From: Candidatus Thiodiazotropha endoloripes
Lineage (GTDB): Bacteria > Pseudomonadota > Gammaproteobacteria > Chromatiales > Chromatiaceae
NCBI RefSeq assembly: GCF_001708965.1
Contig: NZ_LVJW01000003.1
Coordinates: 558,001 to 622,000 of the forward strand
Reading direction: 5' to 3'
Length of the DNA: 64,000 bases
The notes below the pieces were generated by a model. That model made no database searches. It was not told where the DNA came from and saw nothing but the letters and a program-made list of their open reading frames with translations. The position numbers were made by a program, and so were the translations under genes. Shown in pieces: positions 8,171-17,490 of this stretch. Within the stretch, counting starts at the first letter, position 1, and each line of letters opens with the position of its first letter.

Positions 8171-9016
8171 ATGACCAACAAACCGATACTGATCATTGGC
8201 AAGCATGGCAAAACCGGCAGTCGTGTAGTGCAGCGTTTGCAATCGATGGGCCTGCAGACCAGAGCAGTCTCAAGATCAACGGCTCTGCCATTCGATTGGC
8301 AGCAACGGGAAACCTGGGGCCCGGCTTTGCAAGGTGTTGTCGCTGTCTACGTCACTTACCAGCCGGATCTTGCAATACCTCAGGCGCGGGCAGACATTGA
8401 AGCTTTTACCGCAATGGCAAATGAGGCTGGTGTTGAACAGATCGTGCTGCTCTCGGGTCGGGGTGAAGTCGGTGCCCGGCAGGCGGAGGAGATTGTCATC
8501 AACAGCGGCATCAGCTGGAATATCGTCAGGGCGAGTTGGTTTTTTCAGAACTTCAGTGAGAGTTTCATGATCGACGGGATTCTGCAGGGCGAATTGATAC
8601 TGCCGGCAGGGGATACCCCGGAACCTTTCATCGATGCGGAAGACATTGCCGATGTGGTGGTTGCCTGTCTGACCGATGCAAAACATCGCAATCGGCTGTA
8701 TGAAGTGACCGGGCCTCGCGCCATGACCTTTGCAGATTGTATGGCAGAGCTGTCGCAACTGTTACAGAGACCGGTGAAATATACTCAGGTGCCTGTGGAG
8801 GCCTATCTGGCTGCACTTCAACAGCAGGGTGTTCCCGAGCCGATGCAGTGGTTACTCAAGGAGTTGTTCACTGAGGTTCTTGATGGCAGAAACAGCCAGG
8901 TGCAACCGGGTGTTGAAGAGGCGTTGGCAAGACCGGCGACCGATTTTCAGGTCTATCTGAAACGTATGGTCGACTCGGGGTGTTGGTCCGACGAGCGAGT
9001 GGAACAGGCGGTTTGA
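8171..9016 (+). CDS. NmrA-like NAD(P)-binding oxidoreductase (atypical SDR)
   Basis: The 281-residue protein starts with a dinucleotide-binding Rossmann motif (PILIIGKHGKTGSRVV) and continues with the NmrA/YtfG pattern: VYVTYQPD, EQIVLLSGRGEVG, SWNIVRASWFFQNFSESF, FIDAEDIADVVVACL and YEVTGPRAMTFADCMAEL. Members are NAD(P)H-dependent quinone or sugar-like reductases, or redox sensors without catalysis. The usual SDR YxxxK pair is absent, as in the atypical subfamily. A strong ribosome-binding site (AAGGAGA) precedes the ATG. It is divergent from an AraC regulator that probably controls it. The substrate is not readable. Confidence 0.85.
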   Translation: MTNKPILIIGKHGKTGSRVVQRLQSMGLQTRAVSRSTALPFDWQQRETWGPALQGVVAVYVTYQPDLAIPQARADIEAFTAMANEAGVEQIVLLSGRGEVGARQAEEIVINSGISWNIVRASWFFQNFSESFMIDGILQGELILPAGDTPEPFIDAEDIADVVVACLTDAKHRNRLYEVTGPRAMTFADCMAELSQLLQRPVKYTQVPVEAYLAALQQQGVPEPMQWLLKELFTEVLDGRNSQVQPGVEEALARPATDFQVYLKRMVDSGCWSDERVEQAV

Positions 9017-9141
9017 TGGTCCTTTGACCGCTCTTCTGTACTGCCCCTGACAAGGGGCAGGCAGACCCTGTCCAGCTTGACGAACTGGGCTTCAGGCCGG
9101 AGACTCTTGCAATCGAATGTTCTTATCCTATTGCAGGCCAG

Positions 9142-10050
9142 ATGATTCACCAAATTACCCGCCTCTTTCCTCTATGGGCCGTACTTTTATCTGCGCTTGC
9201 CTATGCCTATCCTGCTGCGTTTGTTGCCTTGAAACCTGGGATCATTCCCCTGTTGGGTCTGGTCATGTTCGGCATGGGAATGACCCTCAGTCTGGAAGAT
9301 TTCAAACGGGTTTTTCAACAACCGAAGATCATCGCTGTCGGGGTGTTGTTACAGTTCGCATTGATGCCTTTGATCGCCTGGCTGATTGCTGAACTGCTTG
9401 CCTTGCCACCCTATCTGATGGCCGGGCTGGTTTTGGTCGGGGCCTGTCCCGGCGGTACCGCCTCCAATGTGGTCTGTTATCTGGCACGGGGTGATGTGGC
9501 CCTCTCGATCACCATGACGACGGTTTCAACCCTGCTGGCGATCATTGCCACGCCGTTGCTTACTTGGCTCTATGTGGGGCAGAAGGTTCCGGTGCCGGTT
9601 GAAAGCATGCTCTGGTCGATTTTCAAGATAGTTCTGTTACCGGTGTCGTTGGGGGTTCTGGTGAATACCCTCTATGGCCGCAGACTCAGACCGATAAAAC
9701 CCCTCTTTCCGTTGATCTCCATTCTCGCCATCGTTCTGATCATCGGTATCGTGGTGGCGTTGAATCAGAGCAACATCGCCCGCATGGGGATGCTGTTGGC
9801 GCTGGCCGTTGTACTGCATAATCTGGCTGGCTTGGCCGGTGGTTACTGGATTGCCAGAGGTTTGGGTTGGGATCGGCGGATCAGCCGTACCCTGGCGATT
9901 GAGGTGGGTATGCAGAATTCCGGCTTGGGGGTTGCGCTGTCGGTTAAGTATTTCTCCGCCGCGGCTGCGCTGCCTGGAGCGATCTTCTCCATTTGGCACA
10001 ATCTGAGCGGTTCCATGCTGGCTGGTTATTGGTCACGACGTGAAAGCTGA
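9142..10050 (+). CDS. Bile acid:sodium symporter (BASS) family transporter
   Basis: This 302-residue, very hydrophobic protein has about nine membrane segments and the BASS signatures ACPGGTASNVVCYLARGDVA and EVGMQNSGLGVAL, which form the sodium and substrate sites at the two crossover helices. Bacterial members import small organic anions such as pantoate, pyruvate or 2-keto acids with sodium; the substrate here is unknown. It ends 17 bases from the convergent thioesterase gene. It stands alone in its direction after the reductase gene (125-base gap). Confidence 0.9.
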   Translation: MIHQITRLFPLWAVLLSALAYAYPAAFVALKPGIIPLLGLVMFGMGMTLSLEDFKRVFQQPKIIAVGVLLQFALMPLIAWLIAELLALPPYLMAGLVLVGACPGGTASNVVCYLARGDVALSITMTTVSTLLAIIATPLLTWLYVGQKVPVPVESMLWSIFKIVLLPVSLGVLVNTLYGRRLRPIKPLFPLISILAIVLIIGIVVALNQSNIARMGMLLALAVVLHNLAGLAGGYWIARGLGWDRRISRTLAIEVGMQNSGLGVALSVKYFSAAAALPGAIFSIWHNLSGSMLAGYWSRRES

Positions 10051-10067
10051 GCGGCCGATTGGCTTCG

Positions 10068-10418
10068 TCAGATGGAAGTTTTATTGCCTCTCTCATCTAG
10101 ACAGACAAAAGTGATGGTGGTGGTGAAGACACTCTCTTCCTCACCGGTTACCGAGTCTTCCGCAAATACCTTGACCCGATAATCCACCGATGAATCACCC
10201 TGTTTACTCTGCTGGATATCGAAGCGCAGGATCACGCCCTCTCTGACACTGCGGTGAAAGGTGACCCGGTCCAGTCCGATGGTGACAAAGTGGCGCCCCG
10301 GGTAGTCATGAACCGCAGCGATCCAGGCATACTCGTCGACCCATTTCAGCAGGTTGCCTCCGAACAGATAGCCATACTGATTGAGGTGCTGGGGCAGTAC
10401 CAGTTTATGGTTTTCCAT
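10068..10418 (-). CDS. Acyl-CoA thioesterase, hotdog fold
   Basis: The 116-residue protein has the hotdog thioesterase core: VLPQHLNQYGYLFGGNLLKWVDE, the helix and catalytic acidic residue of the YciA/BFIT class, then FVTIGLDRVTFHRSVREG. Such enzymes hydrolyse acyl-CoAs in the cytoplasm. The frame extends to 10472, but ATG at 10418 overlaps the upstream stop as TGATG, typical of translational coupling, so I chose it; the longer form would overlap the neighbour by 55 bases. It forms a two-gene operon with the NTF2-like gene. Confidence 0.85.
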   Translation of the reverse strand: MENHKLVLPQHLNQYGYLFGGNLLKWVDEYAWIAAVHDYPGRHFVTIGLDRVTFHRSVREGVILRFDIQQSKQGDSSVDYRVKVFAEDSVTGEEESVFTTTITFVCLDERGNKTSI

Positions 10419-10822
10419 CAGACCTGTAATCCGGGAGGTGGTGTGGGTGAGTTCTGATGCATCACCAGGCACCAGCCCTGATCACCCTTGCGATAGATGT
10501 TGGTGGCGTAGACCGGGTGAGGGGGCGTTTCCGGGTCCGCTTTGACCAGCTCTTCGACCAGGTGTATGGCTACGTTATCAGTCTCGATCCAACTCAGGTG
10601 TTTGATCCCGATATCAAGCTTTACATCCTCATTCAACAGGGCGCCCCAAGCGGTCTCGATGGCCGCTCTGCCCCGTTGGGCCGGCATCATCGGCAGCAGG
10701 CAGAGAATTTCGTCACTCTCTTCCCACACGGCCATCATAGCGCCCAGGTCCCCATCATCGATGGCATCGTAGTAGGCATCTTCGGCATCTTGGGGTGTGT
10801 TGTACGGAGGGGCCATGGTCAT
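10418..10822 (-). CDS. NTF2-like/SnoaL-like domain protein (YybH-type)
   Basis: The 134-residue protein shows the NTF2-like pattern of a helix-rich start (TPQDAEDAYYDAIDDGDLGAMMAVWEESDEILC) followed by strands (RGRAAIETAWGALL, VAIHLVEELV, ATNIYRKGDQGWCLVMHQNS). This fold is used by ketosteroid isomerase-like enzymes and binding proteins; the sequence does not say which. It is translationally coupled to the thioesterase gene, so a role in acyl-thioester or lipid metabolism is possible but unproven. Confidence 0.8.
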   Translation of the reverse strand: MTMAPPYNTPQDAEDAYYDAIDDGDLGAMMAVWEESDEILCLLPMMPAQRGRAAIETAWGALLNEDVKLDIGIKHLSWIETDNVAIHLVEELVKADPETPPHPVYATNIYRKGDQGWCLVMHQNSPTPPPGLQV

Positions 10823-11120
10823 TTCCTGTTGTTATCGGTTGTCTGATGGGTGGGATTCTACGGGAATAACCCATCATTAGGATAGGGGGCAGGAACAACC
10901 CGTCTGCCCGTTCATGTAAGCCAGCTTGGCCATGGCATGTTGTCTGTTATGATGCTGTTGGTGATCAGCTGAGCCAGAGGCTCACCTGGCCGGGTGGTAG
11001 CGGTTATCTGATCGGTATTTCACACCATTTCCTTTGTCAGATACTGATCACGTATTCCCTATCTCATCGGCTTTCCGTATCATCTGGCCTCTTTCAGGCC
11101 AGTAGTAACTTACAGATCAG

Positions 11121-13370
11121 ATGACTGACGATATCGATCACAGCTTAGAGGGAATCGAAAGGGTTCCCCTCAATGAGTTTACCGAGAAGGCATACCTGAA
11201 TTACTCCATGTATGTGATTCTCGACCGCGCCCTGCCGAACATCGGTGATGGATTGAAGCCGGTACAGCGGCGGATTGTCTATGCCATGTCAGAGCTGGGT
11301 TTGAGTGCGGGTGCCAAGTTCAAAAAGTCAGCCCGTACTGTTGGTGATGTGCTTGGTAAGTTCCATCCCCATGGGGACAGCGCCTGCTATGAGGCGATGG
11401 TGCTGATGGCGCAGAACTTCTCCTATCGCTATCCGCTGGTGGATGGGCAGGGTAACTGGGGCTCCCCGGATGACCCGAAGTCTTTCGCCGCGATGCGTTA
11501 CACGGAATCGAAGCTGACGGTCTATGCCCAGACCCTGCTTTCGGAGCTGGGACAGGGGACTGTGGAGTGGACGCCCAATTTTGACGGCACCCTGAAGGAG
11601 CCCAAGATACTACCCGCGAGATTGCCGAATGTGCTGCTCAATGGCTCTTCGGGTATCGCTGTGGGCATGGCCACGGATATCCCGCCGCACAACCTGCGTG
11701 AAGTTGCCAATGCCTGCATCCATCTGCTGGAGTCGCCGAAGGCCACCCTGGAAGATCTGATGACCTATATCCCCGGGCCGGACTACCCCACCGAGGCGGA
11801 GATCGTGACACCGGCGGCGGAGCTGGCCAAGGTCTATGCAACCGGGCATGGCTCGATCCGTATGCGCGCCCGTTTCGACCGGGAGAATGGGGATATCATC
11901 GTGACGGCATTGCCGCATCAGGTATCAGGGGCGAAGATTTTGGAACAGATCGCCGCTCAGATGCAGGCCAAAAAGCTGCCGATGGTGGAGGATCTGCGCG
12001 ATGAATCGGATCATGAAAATCCCACCCGTCTGGTGATCGTACCCCGCTCCAACCGGGTCGATGTGGCGCGACTGATGTCCCATCTGTTCGCCAGCACCGA
12101 TCTGGAGCGCAGCTACCGGGTCAATCTGAATCTGATCGGTATCGATGGCCGTCCGGCGGTCAAGGATCTGCGCTCGCTGCTGGTGGAGTGGCTCAGTTTT
12201 CGTACCGAAACCGTACGCCGGAGACTGCAGTATCGCCTTAATGAGGTGCTTGACCGGCTGCATATTCTTGAAGGCTACCTGGTCGCCTTTCTCAATATCG
12301 ATGAGGTTATTGCGATCATTCGCTACGAGGATGATCCGAAGGCCGAACTGATCAAACGCTTCTCCCTCTCAGATATTCAGGCAGAAGCCATCCTCAATCT
12401 TCGCTTGCGTAACCTGGCGAAGTTGGAGGAGATGAAGATCAAGGGTGAACAGGAGGAGTTGGAGAAAGAGCGTAAGACGCTGGAAAAACTGCTGGGATCC
12501 AAACAGCGTATGCGCACCCTGATCCGAAAGGAGTTACAGGCGGATGCGGATAAATATGGTGATGACCGCCGCTCACCCATCGTTGAGCGTGAGGCGGCGG
12601 AGGCCCTCGATGAGACCGACCTGACCCCCAGTGAGGCGGTCACAGTGGTGCTTTCGGAGATGGGTTGGGCACGTACTGCCAAGGGACATGAGATCGATCC
12701 AACCGGCCTGAACTATCGGGCCGGGGACGGCTTTCTGGCGGCTACCCGCCTGCGCAGCAATCAACAGGCGGTGTTTCTCGACTCCAACGGTCGCAGCTAC
12801 TCGCTGCCGGCGCATACCCTGCCATCGGCCCGCAGTCAGGGTGAGCCTCTGACAGGACGGCTCTCTCCGGCGACCGGTGCGACCTTCCGTGCGGTGATTG
12901 GTGGTGACAGTCAGCAGGAGTATCTGTTGGCCTCGGACGCTGGTTACGGATTCCGGGTCGGTCTGTCGGATATGCTGGCGAAAAACAAATCGGGCAAGGC
13001 GCTGCTGACCCTGCCGAAGGGGGCTCAGGTTCTGATGCCTGAGCTGATTGCCGAGGTGGAGACGGATCGCGTCGTGACGATCACCAATGAGGGGCGGATG
13101 TTGGTCTTTCCGGTCGGCGAGCTGCCTAAGCTCTCGAAGGGCAAGGGTAACAAGATCATCTCAATCGCACCGAAGCGAGTGGCCGCCAGGGAGGAGTTCG
13201 TGGTGGCGATCGCCGTGGTTCCGAAGGGGGGCAGTCTGACTGCCCACGCGGGCAAGCGCTATATTGTGTTGAAACCGGGCGACCTGGACGGGTATCAGGG
13301 CGAGCGGGGACGACGCGGAGGGAAACTTCCCAGAGGCTTCCAGCGTGTCGATCGGGTTGAGGTCAGCTGA
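11121..13370 (+). CDS. parC: DNA topoisomerase IV subunit A
   Basis: ParC (749 residues) with ParE decatenates daughter chromosomes by ATP-dependent double-strand passage. The N-terminal breakage-reunion domain shows [29 protein letters not shown] and the active-site Tyr127 in AAMRYTES. The C-terminal part (~500-749) is the shorter beta-pinwheel of ParC ([15 protein letters not shown]) and lacks the GyrA-box QRRGGKG, which separates it from GyrA. The quinolone-resistance positions are Ser87 and Glu91, the wild-type residues. parE is not next to it. The 298 bases upstream hold no gene. Confidence 0.96.
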   Translation: MTDDIDHSLEGIERVPLNEFTEKAYLNYSMYVILDRALPNIGDGLKPVQRRIVYAMSELGLSAGAKFKKSARTVGDVLGKFHPHGDSACYEAMVLMAQNFSYRYPLVDGQGNWGSPDDPKSFAAMRYTESKLTVYAQTLLSELGQGTVEWTPNFDGTLKEPKILPARLPNVLLNGSSGIAVGMATDIPPHNLREVANACIHLLESPKATLEDLMTYIPGPDYPTEAEIVTPAAELAKVYATGHGSIRMRARFDRENGDIIVTALPHQVSGAKILEQIAAQMQAKKLPMVEDLRDESDHENPTRLVIVPRSNRVDVARLMSHLFASTDLERSYRVNLNLIGIDGRPAVKDLRSLLVEWLSFRTETVRRRLQYRLNEVLDRLHILEGYLVAFLNIDEVIAIIRYEDDPKAELIKRFSLSDIQAEAILNLRLRNLAKLEEMKIKGEQEELEKERKTLEKLLGSKQRMRTLIRKELQADADKYGDDRRSPIVEREAAEALDETDLTPSEAVTVVLSEMGWARTAKGHEIDPTGLNYRAGDGFLAATRLRSNQQAVFLDSNGRSYSLPAHTLPSARSQGEPLTGRLSPATGATFRAVIGGDSQQEYLLASDAGYGFRVGLSDMLAKNKSGKALLTLPKGAQVLMPELIAEVETDRVVTITNEGRMLVFPVGELPKLSKGKGNKIISIAPKRVAAREEFVVAIAVVPKGGSLTAHAGKRYIVLKPGDLDGYQGERGRRGGKLPRGFQRVDRVEVS

Positions 13371-13540
13371 GATCGACAATACAGAAACCGAATTAAGAGG
13401 TCATACATCGACTGGAAACTACCCTGTTGGTGTGAACTGGCTGGAAACATAACCTCTTGAATCCAAGTGTTTTGCGGGTGTTTATCCATACGGCGCATAG
13501 GGCCAGGGCTGATGAACCACCGTTTTAATCAAGATTGGAC

Positions 13541-13570
13541 TTGGAGAGTTGCTCCATTGGTCGTTATAAT
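13541..13570 (+). promoter_or_regulatory. Probable sigma-70 promoter of tRNA-Leu
   Basis: TTGGAG (13541-13546), an 18-base spacer and a consensus TATAAT (13565-13570) lie 77 bases before the tRNA. Confidence 0.5.
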
Positions 13571-13647
13571 GGTCAGTTCTCAGCTGTGGTATTTGGGCTG
13601 GATTGCTTGGTAATCCCCTTGGGCCGGTTGGGAATCATACGAAAGCA

Positions 13648-13732
<85 letters not shown>

Positions 13733-13828
13733 TTTCAACTGCGGTTGCCAATGGCGATCGACAGGAAATTTCCAGTTTTTCCTTAATTCAGATATTTAGT
13801 GACAGATAAGGCTGTCAGGAGAAAATAC

Positions 13829-15118
13829 ATGCAAGTTTCGGTGGAATCGGGAGAAGGGCTTGAGCGACGTCTTACCGTCGAGTTGCCTGCAGAGAAGATC
13901 GATGCGGAAGTGACAAAGCGCCTACAGCAGATTGGCCGAACCGCCAAACTGGATGGTTTTCGACCCGGTAAGGTGCCGATGAAACTGCTGCGTCGCAACT
14001 ACGGTGGACAGGTGTTGCAGGAAGTCTACGGCCAGATGATCGAATCCAGTTATCAGGAGGCGATTCAACAGGAGAAACTGCAGCCCGCAGGGATGCCTAA
14101 AATCGAACCTGGCGAGTCCAGTGAAGATGATGGTCTGTTCCGCTATGTGGCGACCGTTGAGGTGATGCCTGAGATTACCCTCAACCCGCTCTCCGGGGAG
14201 GTCAAGCGTCCGGTGGCCGAGATCGCCGATCAGGATGTGGATGAGATGCTGCTGAAGCTGCGCAAACAGCGCGTAACCTGGAGCAGTGTGGAGCGTGACG
14301 CGGCTGAAGGCGATCAGGTGAAGATCAGTTTCAAAGGCACGATCGATGGAGAGGCCTTTGAGGGTGGCAGCGCCGAGAACGTGGATCTGGTACTGGGTTC
14401 CGGTCGCATGATCGAAGGTTTCGAATCGGCCCTGATCGGCAAGTCGAAAGGTGATAAATCATCGATCGATCTGAAATTCCCCGAAAATTACCGGGTGGAA
14501 GAGCTGGCCGATAAACCGGTAACGTTCGAAGTAGAGATCAACGACATCTCCGAAGAGGTGCTGCCTGAGATCGATGACGAATTTGCCAAGGAGTTCGGTG
14601 CCGAAGAGGGTGTCGACAAGCTGATGAGCGATGTCCGTGAGAACATGACACGTGAACTTGCACAACGGATTGAGGCTCGTATTAAGAACCAGGCGATGGA
14701 TCTGTTGACTGAGCAGAATCCGATCGATGTTCCCTCAGCAATGGTCGATCAGGAGATCGAGGCGCTGCAGAATCAGACCCGTCAGCAGATGGCCCAGGGC
14801 GCTGGATCGTTTGAGTTGCCCCGGGAGATGTTTGAAGACCAGGCAAAAAAACGGGTTACTCTGGGCCTGCTTATTGGTGAAATCATTAAGCAAAACGACA
14901 TTCAGGTCGATAACGATCGTGTGAAGAAGAGAATTGAAGAGTTTGCCGCCAGTTACGAGAAGCCTGAAGAGGTGGTCAACTACTACTACAGCGACGAAAA
15001 GCAGCTGGCCACCGTGCAGAATGTCGTAATGGAAGATCAGGTGGTAGACTGGGTACTGGAACAGGTTACCATCACTGAAGAGCAGACAACCTTTGCCGAA
15101 CTGACGGAGCAGGGTTGA
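13829..15118 (+). CDS. tig: Trigger factor, ribosome-associated chaperone/PPIase
   Basis: The 429-residue protein has the three trigger factor domains: ribosome-binding N-domain (1-~115, LDGFRPGKVPMKLLRRNYG holds the ribosome-binding signature), FKBP-like PPIase domain (~150-245, EGDQVKISFKGTIDGEAF, GSGRMIEGFE) and a helical C-domain. It binds the ribosomal exit tunnel and shields nascent chains. The frame opens at 13799, but ATG at 13829 has AGGAG 12 bases upstream and gives the family length (432 in E. coli). It starts the tig-clpP-clpX-lon block, with clpP 22 bases downstream and probably cotranscribed. Confidence 0.96.
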   Translation: MQVSVESGEGLERRLTVELPAEKIDAEVTKRLQQIGRTAKLDGFRPGKVPMKLLRRNYGGQVLQEVYGQMIESSYQEAIQQEKLQPAGMPKIEPGESSEDDGLFRYVATVEVMPEITLNPLSGEVKRPVAEIADQDVDEMLLKLRKQRVTWSSVERDAAEGDQVKISFKGTIDGEAFEGGSAENVDLVLGSGRMIEGFESALIGKSKGDKSSIDLKFPENYRVEELADKPVTFEVEINDISEEVLPEIDDEFAKEFGAEEGVDKLMSDVRENMTRELAQRIEARIKNQAMDLLTEQNPIDVPSAMVDQEIEALQNQTRQQMAQGAGSFELPREMFEDQAKKRVTLGLLIGEIIKQNDIQVDNDRVKKRIEEFAASYEKPEEVVNYYYSDEKQLATVQNVVMEDQVVDWVLEQVTITEEQTTFAELTEQG

Positions 15119-15140
15119 AAGGAGAGGGGAAAAATAGACC

Positions 15141-15779
15141 ATGATTGATACAGTGTCAGGAATGCCGGACGCAAAAGGCCTGGGCCTTGTGCCGATCGTT
15201 ATCGAGCAGACCGCCCGGGGTGAGCGCTCCTTTGACATCTATTCCAGGTTGTTGAAGGAGAGAGTGATCTTTCTGGTCGGACCGGTTGAAGACCACATGG
15301 CGAATCTGGTCGTGGCTCAGTTGCTGTTTCTCGAGTCGGAAAACCCGGACAAGGATATCCATCTCTATATCAACTCGCCCGGTGGCTCGGTCACAGCGGG
15401 GCTGTCGATTTACGACACCATGCAGTTCGTCAAACCGGATGTCAGTACCATGTGTATCGGCCAGGCAGCGAGTATGGGAGCGCTGTTGCTCTCCGGCGGA
15501 GCCAAGGACAAACGCTACTGTCTGCCGAATTCGCGGATGATGATTCACCAGCCTTTGGGTGGTTTCCAGGGGCAGGCAACGGATATTGAAATCCATGCGA
15601 AAGAGATTCTGCTTCTGAGAGAGCGGCTGAACACCATTCTGGCCGATCATACCGGTCAGAGCCTGGAAAAAATTGCGCAAGATACCGAGCGGGATAACTT
15701 CATGGGTGGCGAGGAAGCGGTCGCCTATGGCCTGATCGACTCGGTACTGTCCGATCGTGGTGGTAGTGAGACCAGTTGA
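15141..15779 (+). CDS. clpP: ATP-dependent Clp protease proteolytic subunit
   Basis: ClpP (212 residues) is the tetradecameric serine peptidase that degrades proteins unfolded by ClpX or ClpA. The catalytic triad is Ser111 ([11 protein letters not shown]), His136 ([10 protein letters not shown]) and Asp185 (ERDNFMG). The short N-terminal propeptide precedes the mature [17 protein letters not shown] at 15141 follows a purine-rich GGAGAGGGGAAAA. The gene lies between tig and clpX, 22 bases after the former and 145 before the latter, where clpX may have its own promoter. Confidence 0.97.
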   Translation: MIDTVSGMPDAKGLGLVPIVIEQTARGERSFDIYSRLLKERVIFLVGPVEDHMANLVVAQLLFLESENPDKDIHLYINSPGGSVTAGLSIYDTMQFVKPDVSTMCIGQAASMGALLLSGGAKDKRYCLPNSRMMIHQPLGGFQGQATDIEIHAKEILLLRERLNTILADHTGQSLEKIAQDTERDNFMGGEEAVAYGLIDSVLSDRGGSETS

Positions 15780-15924
15780 CATCGATTTCTGTGATGTGGC
15801 TTTTACAGGCAATGGATGGCGTGTTATCAAGTCAGTGTTTTTTAATCACTAACCTTGCCATCTAGGTGCAGTTAGATATGATTGAAATTAAAAGCAGATA
15901 GATTTTGGCTTGAAGGAGTGAAAT

Positions 15925-17199
15925 ATGAGCAGTGACAAGAGCGGTAAAGGTGACGACGGCAAGCTGTTGTATTGCTCCTTTTGCGGCAAGAGCCAGCATG
16001 AGGTGCGGAAACTGATTGCCGGCCCTTCCGTTTTTATCTGCGATGAGTGCGTCGAACTCTGCAACGACATCATCCGTGAGGAGATGCAGGAGCCGGGTGA
16101 AGACAGCATCAACAAACTGCCGAAGCCTCATGAAATAAAAAAGACCCTGGATCAATACGTTATCGGTCAGCAGAGAGCGAAAAAGGTGCTCTCTGTGGCG
16201 GTCTACAACCACTACAAACGACTCGATGCCATCGGCAAGGACAACGAAGTCGAGCTGGCCAAATCGAATATTCTGCTGATCGGCCCCACCGGTTCGGGTA
16301 AAACCCTGCTGGCTGAGACTCTGGCCAGAATGTTGAATGTGCCCTTTACCATTGCCGATGCCACCACCCTGACCGAAGCGGGTTATGTGGGTGAGGATGT
16401 GGAAAACATCATTCAGAAGTTGCTGCAGAAATGCGACTATGATGTCGAAAAGGCACAGACCGGTATTGTCTACATCGATGAAATCGATAAGATTTCCCGT
16501 AAATCGGATAATCCCTCCATCACCCGTGACGTGTCTGGTGAAGGGGTGCAGCAGGCGCTGCTGAAACTGATCGAGGGTACGGTCGCCTCGGTACCGCCTC
16601 AGGGTGGCAGAAAACATCCTCAGCAGGAGTTCCTGCAGGTCAATACCTCAAATATCCTGTTTATCGTGGGTGGCGCCTTCGCCGGGCTTGAAAAGGTCAT
16701 CAAAGACCGCTCAGAAAAGGGTGGAATCGGCTTCTCAGCCGAGGTGAAGAGTAAAGACGACTCCCGCTCGGTCGGTGACATCATTGTCGATGTGGAGCCT
16801 GAGGATCTGATCAAATATGGTCTGATACCCGAATTTGTCGGTCGCCTGCCGGTGGTGGCCACACTGCAGGAGCTGGATGAGGACTCGCTGGTCAAAATTC
16901 TCACCGAACCGAAAAATGCGCTCAGCAAACAGTATGCCCGTCTGTTCGAAATGGAGGGTTGTGAGCTGGAGCTGAGGGATGATGCCTTACGCGCAATCGC
17001 CCGCAAAGCCATGGCGCGGAAGACCGGTGCACGTGGTCTGCGTACTATTTTGGAGCAAGTGTTACTCGACACGATGTATGATTTGCCCTCAATGGATGAA
17101 GTCACCAAGGTGGTTGTGGATGAAGGTGTCATCGCCGGTGAATCTGATCCATTGATGATCTACGAAAACAACGATAAGCAGATTGCTGCATCTGATTGA
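15925..17199 (+). CDS. clpX: ATP-dependent Clp protease ATP-binding subunit ClpX
   Basis: ClpX (424 residues) is the AAA+ unfoldase partner of ClpP. An N-terminal zinc-binding domain has Cys17, Cys20, Cys39 and Cys42 (CSFCGK and [10 protein letters not shown]). The AAA+ module has Walker A GPTGSGKT, Walker [10 protein letters not shown], the pore loop GYVGEDV, and the IGF-type ClpP-docking loop ([10 protein letters not shown]). The ATG at 15925 follows GAAGGAG. Length equals E. coli ClpX. Confidence 0.97.
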   Translation: MSSDKSGKGDDGKLLYCSFCGKSQHEVRKLIAGPSVFICDECVELCNDIIREEMQEPGEDSINKLPKPHEIKKTLDQYVIGQQRAKKVLSVAVYNHYKRLDAIGKDNEVELAKSNILLIGPTGSGKTLLAETLARMLNVPFTIADATTLTEAGYVGEDVENIIQKLLQKCDYDVEKAQTGIVYIDEIDKISRKSDNPSITRDVSGEGVQQALLKLIEGTVASVPPQGGRKHPQQEFLQVNTSNILFIVGGAFAGLEKVIKDRSEKGGIGFSAEVKSKDDSRSVGDIIVDVEPEDLIKYGLIPEFVGRLPVVATLQELDEDSLVKILTEPKNALSKQYARLFEMEGCELELRDDALRAIARKAMARKTGARGLRTILEQVLLDTMYDLPSMDEVTKVVVDEGVIAGESDPLMIYENNDKQIAASD

Positions 17200-17232
17200 T
17201 CTGTCAAAGCATTTTACCGGAGTCAATGGCTT

Positions 17233-17261
17233 GCCTGGGCGACGTTTCGTCGTGGCCAGGC
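17233..17261 (+). other. Nested hairpin downstream of clpX
   Basis: GCCTGG ... CCAGGC encloses CGACG-TTT-CGTCG, a strong stem-loop 33 bases after the clpX stop. No T-run follows, so it is at most a weak or processing-type terminator. The rest of the 291-base clpX-lon gap holds the lon promoter. Confidence 0.45.
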
Positions 17262-17325
17262 GATCTCTGGTAGATATGGCACGATTCCTGTTTGGTTATT
17301 TCCGTTGATTGATTCCAACAATAGA

Positions 17326-17353
17326 CTTGAAACATCCGGCTATTGGCCATATA
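17326..17353 (+). promoter_or_regulatory. Heat-shock (sigma-32) type promoter of lon
   Basis: CTTGAAA (17326-17332) and GGCCATATA (17345-17353), separated as in sigma-32 promoters (13 bases from CTTGAA), lie about 140 bases before the lon ATG. The -35 matches the consensus CTTGAA exactly; the -10 matches CCCCATtTA at six of nine positions. lon is a known sigma-32 target in E. coli. Confidence 0.6.
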
Positions 17354-17490
17354 TACATTAATCAACCGTCAGAAATATGCTGCAGGCTCGATCGACTGAG
17401 AACCTGCCAGATGCAAATCCCTGTATTGACACTGTAGTACCTGCAGTTGAAGTATTTTCAGGCAGGCCGCTGCCTAATGAGGACAAGTGA

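Noticed and set aside
15862-16617. 251-codon open frame antisense to clpX
   Set aside because: It is a shadow of the strongly conserved clpX frame.
17278-17296. TGGCAC-like sigma-54 promoter before lon
   Set aside because: The matching GC element (TTGCA) is absent at the required spacing.
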